DNA from: Toxoplasma gondii ME49 | Taxonomy: Eukaryota; Apicomplexa; Conoidasida; Eucoccidiorida; Sarcocystidae | DNA: 64,000 nucleotides | Assembly: GCF_000006565.2 (NCBI RefSeq) | Contig: NC_031468.1 | Coordinates: 1,202,747 to 1,266,746 of the forward strand | Direction of reading: 5' to 3' | In this document: positions 57,769 through 64,000 of the stretch, in pieces | Layout of the letters: the number at the start of each line of letters is the position of its first letter | How positions within the stretch are numbered: the first letter of the stretch is position 1 | The notes under the pieces: generated by a model | What the model was told of the DNA's origin: nothing | Databases searched by the model: none | What the model saw: the letters and a program-made list of their open reading frames with translations, nothing else | Translations under genes and position numbers: made by a program

Positions 57769-60700
57769 TCAGCACACATCATCGGATGAAAAAAATTCCC
57801 TGAGAGTCGTGTCGAACTTTTCGGTGTCCAGAAAAGCGGTTGTTAAAGGTGCGGTGAAGAAACGGTGCTCACCGCTCAGGACATCATCAGGCACTATACC
57901 ACGCATGCGTCCTCCAACAAGTGACGTGAGCGAGGAAGCCGTTCCGAAGCCAAAATCTGTCAGCAGTAAAAGAAACAAGTACAAATGGCAAACGTTTCAG
58001 TCCCGGGAACACAGAATGAAATGACTCTACTGCCGCTTCGTTTGCTCTCACCCGCTCAAGCGTATGGACGCGCACGTCAGGTCGAATAAATCAAGGTGAA
58101 AGTAGAGACAGACATGCCACCACACTTACAACAAGAAACGCTGGAATACGTGAAATTGGCAACGCACGTAATGGCTGTGCGGTTTCCGGGCTCCAGCATT
58201 GTTTAGAGCGATGTTCCTTCATAACCAACCACGGATTTCCTGTCCCCGTAACTCAGCTTTGAGCCTTGGAACACCTCTGTGAACTGAAGGCAAATTGATT
58301 CCGGACCGGTCGTGCGGACGACAGACTGTCACAACGGTACCGACTTAGATTTACTGTCATAAAAGAACCCACATAAAAGCGGGCATATAAGGATTAGTTC
58401 ACAATGTTGGATTCAAGCCGATGCACTGGCTAAAATCTCACTTTTCTCCGAGAAAGCGTACTCCCTTACCACTTTTATCTTTTCTAGGAACCAGGCGGTA
58501 GAGATTGTCATCGGTCACGATTAAGCTTGAGTAACGACCTTGATTTGGATATGTCTCGCTCCACCGAGGCGAGAACCACCTCTCAAGAGTATCCTCATCA
58601 AAATAGTCGTCATCCATGGGAAGGTCGATGAACCTAAAAGCGTCACACAAACCAGTGCAAAATAAGATACGTGCCGCGATGCCACCGATGCTCATGCTTC
58701 TCAAACCACGTTGAAAAACTGTATTTGTGCATACGATAGAAGTGGCCGGACCCTAGAGGAAAATGTTGTTTTTGTAGACGAGCAGACGAATGTGCTGAAG
58801 TGCCCGTACGATACATTTGGATGATGGGAAAGTCCCCACGATGGCTCATAATATTATGAGCAGATTCTGACTTCGTAACAGAGATGGAAAATGGCAACTG
58901 AAATTAAACAGCGCCAGCCTTCAGAGCAGTACGAACTTGCTTTTGCTTGGCCCTACCCGCGATCCACCTTGATACACAACATCGAAGAGATCTTGCTTGA
59001 CACCTCGCCACCCCCCATTCCTCGCACGATATCCAATTTCTGCGACTCGCTTTCGTAGCACCAAGCCTTGACACCTGCGCTCAAAACCGCAACAAAACTG
59101 CACAGTTGCATCACACGCCAGAACTGCTCCACTGGTACAGCTCAAAACTAAAAGAATCACGCACTGGACGACCGTCTCTCATTGGTTTTAGTTCACACAC
59201 AAGCTGCCCGATAACCGCTGTGTGCCTGCCTATGAGGAGGCTTTGTCATCGGCATCTGAGGCCTATAAGCAGCACTATATATTCACTGTCCCTCCTAGGT
59301 TTCGTCTCTCACAGCGAGAGATAGGCCACGTTTTGCCGGCGTTGAGTGCAACCAGTACTAAAGACATACAGCAGCGCGCAACGCAAGTCCCAAAATAACG
59401 AAACGCTTTCGAATCGTGGTAGACTCACAAGTTTGTAGTTCCCTAGGTAGACATATGTCGGCACACAAATAGATGCGCAGTGCACCACTGGACGGTGAAG
59501 TTAATGGCGTTGACACTGTCGTAACGGCACCTACCGGAGCGAGCGAACGCGGAGAGCACTGTTGCTGCGATCGCGCGATCCTGTTTCAGAGCCTTCCGTG
59601 GAAAATCAGGCACGTCTCCTTTGATTTTTCCTGTCCGCAGTGAAGGATTGCATAAGACCTGTAAGAGTCTGGTAAATATCAGCTGACGAAGCCTGAGAGA
59701 AAATCCGAAAAAGTAGATCATGTTCCACAAGAAAACGCGTTACGCAGTCCTTCGACTGAAGAAAGGTACAGGCGCAGGACGGGACTATGTTTGGCACTTC
59801 TTGCCACCACAATGCTTCATCTAACGGGACACCATTCCCAAATGAATGCCCTAAACCCCTTAATCTTGCGCGCGAGATTGGCCGCTGCACACATGCATCG
59901 AAAAAAAATATAGCGAGCCCTTCGGGGCACAGTTCAGTCATGCCACTTAGCAAGAGAAGAGAATTGCTGTTATCCTATGCGTGACGGAGAGCCTCGATTT
60001 TTACCGTCTCCTGGTGTTTCCATGCTGAGAGATATCGAAGAGCACGTAAGTACAACAGACATAACATATGTGTGTCAAATAATTCAGAAAACAAGCAAGA
60101 AACCGTCTGGTTGCTCGAAGTTGTTTGTGCTAAAACTGCACCTTGAAAATAACCTACCTATTGAGACGAGGGGCCTGACGAATGACAGCCCAGCGTATGA
60201 GATCTTGGGCAGTGGCGCGGGGAAGCTCAAAAAGTGCCTTTAGCCGCCTCCAGATTGATAAAATGCTCCCACTATTGAGGAGAATCTCCAGCTGTAGGTC
60301 GCCTCGTCTGTAAAGGGCATATAGAGACGTTAGATACTCCTGTCCGCCATCGGAGCCTTCTGCAATCGCATCTCCTTGGGCCATACGGGCAGCCAAACTG
60401 AATGGGTCGTCAGATGAACGTAAGTCCGATGCGACTTTCTGGGAACTTTTGGGTGCTGCGGAGGAGAGAAAATAATGACAAAGAGAACGCTTGACTGAAA
60501 CATTTTATCATTATGATTGTGCGCGGAAGGCTCATTGGTGTCTCTATATCGCTCTGCGAGAACATGAACCAGCATATTCTTCACCACCGTCAGCACGAAT
60601 CGATCTCGTGTACATGCAACGCTGTTGTAAAAATGTCATATTCGACTCAGCCGCACCAGAACTGCTAACGGTAACCCTTGTACACCACTTGTGAAGAATT

Positions 60701-61976
60701 AAAACAATAACAATCGTCACAGAACCGTATATGATTTCATTGTGCGGCATGCACCAGGTCTGCACACCAGACTCACGTTGTTGTCCGAGACTGGGGATGG
60801 GTCGAGGCGGCGTGGCCGTAGGCAAAATAAGGGCTTCCTTGATGTAAGTGAAACGGTCGCGGCCCGATTCTACAATAAACTCGACGAGAAATTCCAGAGT
60901 GTCTGTGAGAAACTGTGCACTCTCTCGCCTGAAATTATCAAGCTCCCGCACGTCCTTCTTCATATTCAGCAGGTCCATTCGCACTGCATCCAACTCCCCT
61001 AACGCATGCGAAGAGCAGCACACGCAAAGCAACACAGTTCTCGAAGATGGTGGCTCCCATTGCAAAGGCTCACAACAGTCATCACCCTAAAGCACCGTCA
61101 GAGGAGCACGGCTAAACTTGCTGGATTTCAGTATCTTGCCCGGTGTCCATGCCTGCTCGAAAGCAGTGTTACTAAAACTGGTAGGGTACAGCACGCAAAG
61201 AACAAATCGAGAACTTAGGCACAAACGCCTGGCTAGTAGAGGATCAAAGATGAAAGTGTGTGCGTTCTTAGGCCTACATCTGAACGCGAAAAACGCCCCA
61301 CGAAAACCGGGAATATCACAAATACCGGGTTCCGATATGCACATTTTCCTCCATACATGGCTAGCATTGGATCCTGGTTGCACTATTTCCTGTACTGAAC
61401 AAAAACAATGTTGCAGCAGAAAAGGGTCAAGGGTGTCGTGTTGCATCCACAACGGACTTCACGCGTTGTGACACGAGTCACGAGTGGCTTTAGGTCGTAG
61501 ACTCACAGAAAAGTACTTATTCCTATGAAATGGATGAAGCAACTTTCGACCTTTTCTCTCTCTGAGAACGAGGATATAAGCGCTTTGGTTCCTCTTGGAA
61601 TCTCACCAACAATAGCGAGAAGGACGGACGCCGCAACTGTGACGGGGAGGCATTGTGCATTGCATTCAAGCAGCTCTTCAACCCTAAGAATCTGGAAAAT
61701 GTGTGCCAGATTGCACTCATCAACAATGCTGGCCCCTAGTGACTTGTGCATGTACTTGCTCTGTAAGCCGAGCCCGGTTCTGTTCAAGTGTTTCTCGATG
61801 TACCGCCCGAGGTACGCCTTGCCAGCCCCGTAGTAATGTGCAAAAGTGGGGTCACGCGAGCAAACAAGACGCATGTCTAGCGAAGAGGTCAGGAGTCCTC
61901 GACATTTTGCAATGTCCAAGCGCTCCGCCAGCGAAGAAACAAGAAACTCAAACTCTCCCTTGAGGATCCACGCCAT
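57769..61976 (-). CDS. Gene C: nine-exon protein of unknown family
   Basis: Well-supported exons: 60998-60777, 60455-60158, 59945-59808, 59692-59535, 59074-58957, 58633-58470 and 57956-57769, with phases 1, 2, 2, 1, 2 and 1 all consistent to the TGA. Upstream, a first exon 61976 to about 61517 and a second from 61395 to about 61107 are open, but their junctions are uncertain. The ATG at 61976 (MAWILKGEFEFLVSSLAERL) is the first in frame. The frame stays open 5' through a very hydrophobic Cys-rich stretch (GCGLAAWGLCLFFHGICCG), which would be a signal peptide if an upstream exon supplies the Met. Other text: FAHYYGAGKAYLGRYIEKHL, MDLLNMKKDVRELDNFRRES, FLTDTLEFLVEFIVESGRDR, AVIRQAPRLNR, FIDLPMDDDYFDEDTLERWF, FGFGTASSLTSLVGGRMRGI. 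The family is unrecognised. It is convergent with gene B. Confidence 0.6.
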
Positions 61977-64000
61977 CGTTACGCCAGATGGAAGAGAACC
62001 ACAACAAATTCCATGGAAGAAAAGGCAGAGTCCCCAAGCAGCGAGGCCACAACCAAACCAACTCGTAGGCGTAACGCACACTGGATATCTGCGTAGGTAT
62101 AGAGGTATCTTGGTTTAGTCGGTGCTATGTCCGGCCTTTCCTGGTCCGGAGAAAAAGCCGCGTTCATGTGGCCTCGTTTTTACAGCCACGGCTACCAGGA
62201 ATTGTGTAGCACCAGAGGACTCGCACGGAGTAGGACTGTCATGTAGAAGTTTCTGTAAACACGAATCAAAGCAGGAGATAAACTGAGGAACGCGCAAACG
62301 TGCAAAAATTGCAATGGAGAGTTGACCGGGAATCTGTGGCGCGTCACGCGCGAGCCGTAAGCCGCAGAAGCCGCAGCGTACGGGCACGTATCTTTATAAT
62401 GGCCTATACGTCTACGGCAGTTTCAGTGAACCATGTGGACCGATCCCGGGTGGAAGCTCCAGTTGGTGAAACTATAATGAGGGGAATGAAAATGCGAGGT
62501 GAGCTGGGAAGGAGAAGTAACTGACTCAGAGGAGTCTCTGATATGACGTGCATGTGGAATCACCTCCCACTCCTCGTCCGCACCTTGACACGATCTCGCT
62601 GGCCGCACCAAACAACACCGGGTTTTTGCTCAAGTTCCAAAGACACCCGCTCCAAAATGAGGACACAAGTTTTCAATTGCGATGGTCCTGCAAAAGCACG
62701 ATCGTAGCCTCAGGAAAGGTCATGACACACACAAAACCTCCTTCGAAACTCGTAGCTTGCCTGGAGAATCGACTTCACCTCGGGACCAGCTAGCCGCAGA
62801 GACGCATGCCCGAACCATGTGGCACAAACTAGGGCGGGTCTGTCACCAGTCAACGGACCGACAAAGATTCAGAGCAAATCAGGGCACAAAATTTTTTTCT
62901 GATCCGTTGACGAACCTGAGAGCTTGGCTCGAAGCCATGCGCATGTAAAAGTAGCAGCTCCTATGACCGCTTTGAGCCGGCTACACGGGTAGAGCAAGTT
63001 CGCCTTCCATTAATGGCTGCTATGTAGAGGTGCTGCTAGAGTCGGGGGTGGTTAATTTTTACGATTTTCGCGTAGTCAAACTTCATGGCGTTAGAAGTTC
63101 AGTGAGAGGCAGAGAAATCATGTGGTCTTTCAGGAAAATTTTTACTTGAGGTGTGGGCACGATGAGGTCTCAGGCAGTGGGGCTCTTGTACTCCGCCACA
63201 ACAGAGTCATTTTGACAAGCATTGCCTGCCGTCTGAGCAGCAGAGCCATCGCGGGAGGAAACATGAGGTTATCCACCTTCCGCTTGTTCTTTAGAAAAGG
63301 GACAGTGACATCGAGATGCAGCAGCGCAGAAGTGGCGTAAGTCGGAAAGCGATCAGAAAAGAATTAGCAGGCTTCGGGATCTCCGCCGAACCCTCCGCTA
63401 CACGTTCCCTTCGAATATCCTACACTTCTGCTTAGTCTGCAACATGCCCACTGAATAATATCTTCCCTAAAATGGGATTTTTGTAGGGACATCGAGGTAT
63501 TTTAAGACTTGGCAAATAGGATACGCACTTCGTCGCGCCTCCGTCTAGGCAGTTTTTAATGTATGACGCAGTTGATCGTAGATGGTTCAAGTCTGTCTGC
63601 TTCACTTGAATTACATCGACAGAGCGAACATCATCCTTTGTTTGTGAATATCGTTCTTCTCTTGTCCACGTATAGGTAATCCTGATATTACGGCCGAGTG
63701 CATTCCAGGCACCATTTTGCCTGCCCCTTGACGTTCTTGAACGCTGGGGGACAAGGACTTCCGGAGTCAGAGAAAAACGATTCTGGTTATTCCCGAAGTG
63801 TGGTACGGTGGAGCGCTATTTACTGGGTTGAGGATTCAAGTACACGGAAGGTTTTCGATACTATTACAACACTGTCAAAAGGGTCAAAACCGTCACCAGC
63901 GACGGAGTCGTGCAAGTGCCTTGCACTCCGTTGTTGCTTTTTGGTAGGAGCTACGCAGTCAAAGGCGGTGCAGAAAAACTTATCAAGGCAGTGCCGCCGA
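61977..64000. other. Right end of window; no supported gene
   Basis: The first few hundred bases are the upstream side of gene C and may hold its true first exon. A cctacgcag/atatccag acceptor pair lies near 62070-62080 and a minus frame at 62387-62115 is open. Plus frames at 62548-62948 and 63122-63340 are short and unsupported. Beyond 63350 the sequence shows no frame over 60 codons. Confidence 0.4.

Noticed and set aside
1..64000. CRISPR array, bacterial operon, insertion sequence or integrated virus
   Set aside because: No regularly spaced repeats, no ribosome-binding sites, no transposase or capsid-type frames. The genes are spliced and nuclear-eukaryotic.

Overview
This is a eukaryotic nuclear window. 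GT-AG introns with long pyrimidine tracts interrupt nearly every gene. Intergenic DNA is moderately GC-rich with TA/TATG microsatellites and scattered TGCATGC motifs. The coding style points to a coccidian apicomplexan, probably Sarcocystidae (Toxoplasma/Neospora/Hammondia/Besnoitia type). The features behind this are very large single-exon ORFs, Ser/Pro/Ala low-complexity inserts, an axonemal dynein gene, and a run of signal-peptide genes with no wide homologues. The species call is an inference from style; no search was possible.

Layout, left to right. 0.6-4.1 kb (+): 3' part of an axonemal dynein intermediate chain (DNAI1 type, WD40). 5.9-7.4 kb (-): two-exon CDV3-like protein. 8.4-11.3 kb (+): complete four-exon IMP3, the S4-domain protein of the U3 snoRNP. 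11.3-15.4 kb: no firm gene, some candidate exons. 15.4-26.4 kb (+): a giant (about 3630 aa) disordered protein ending in a ZFC3H1/Red1-type zinc finger. 29.9-37.1 kb (-): ten-exon TLDc protein of the MEAK7/TLDC1 type, rebuilt with consistent splice phases. 37.1-42.4 kb: no gene seen. 42.4-46.1 kb (+): four-exon helical-repeat protein resembling apicomplexan organellar RNA-binding (HPR-type) proteins. 47.2-62 kb: three unrecognised multi-exon genes, called A (-), B (+) and C (-). A has a clear signal peptide, B begins with a hydrophobic segment, and the start of C is unresolved. 62-64 kb: nothing supported.

The left and middle genes are housekeeping or conserved eukaryotic: flagellar motility (in this group only the male gamete is flagellated), ribosome biogenesis, nuclear RNA surveillance and TLDc/TOR-type signalling. 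The right-hand 17 kb is different. Its genes are multi-exon with no recognisable family, and A and B diverge from a 1.4-kb shared upstream region. That block is the best place to look for undescribed parasite-specific biology. Exon coordinates were read by eye from splice motifs and phase. Where two models fit, both are given.
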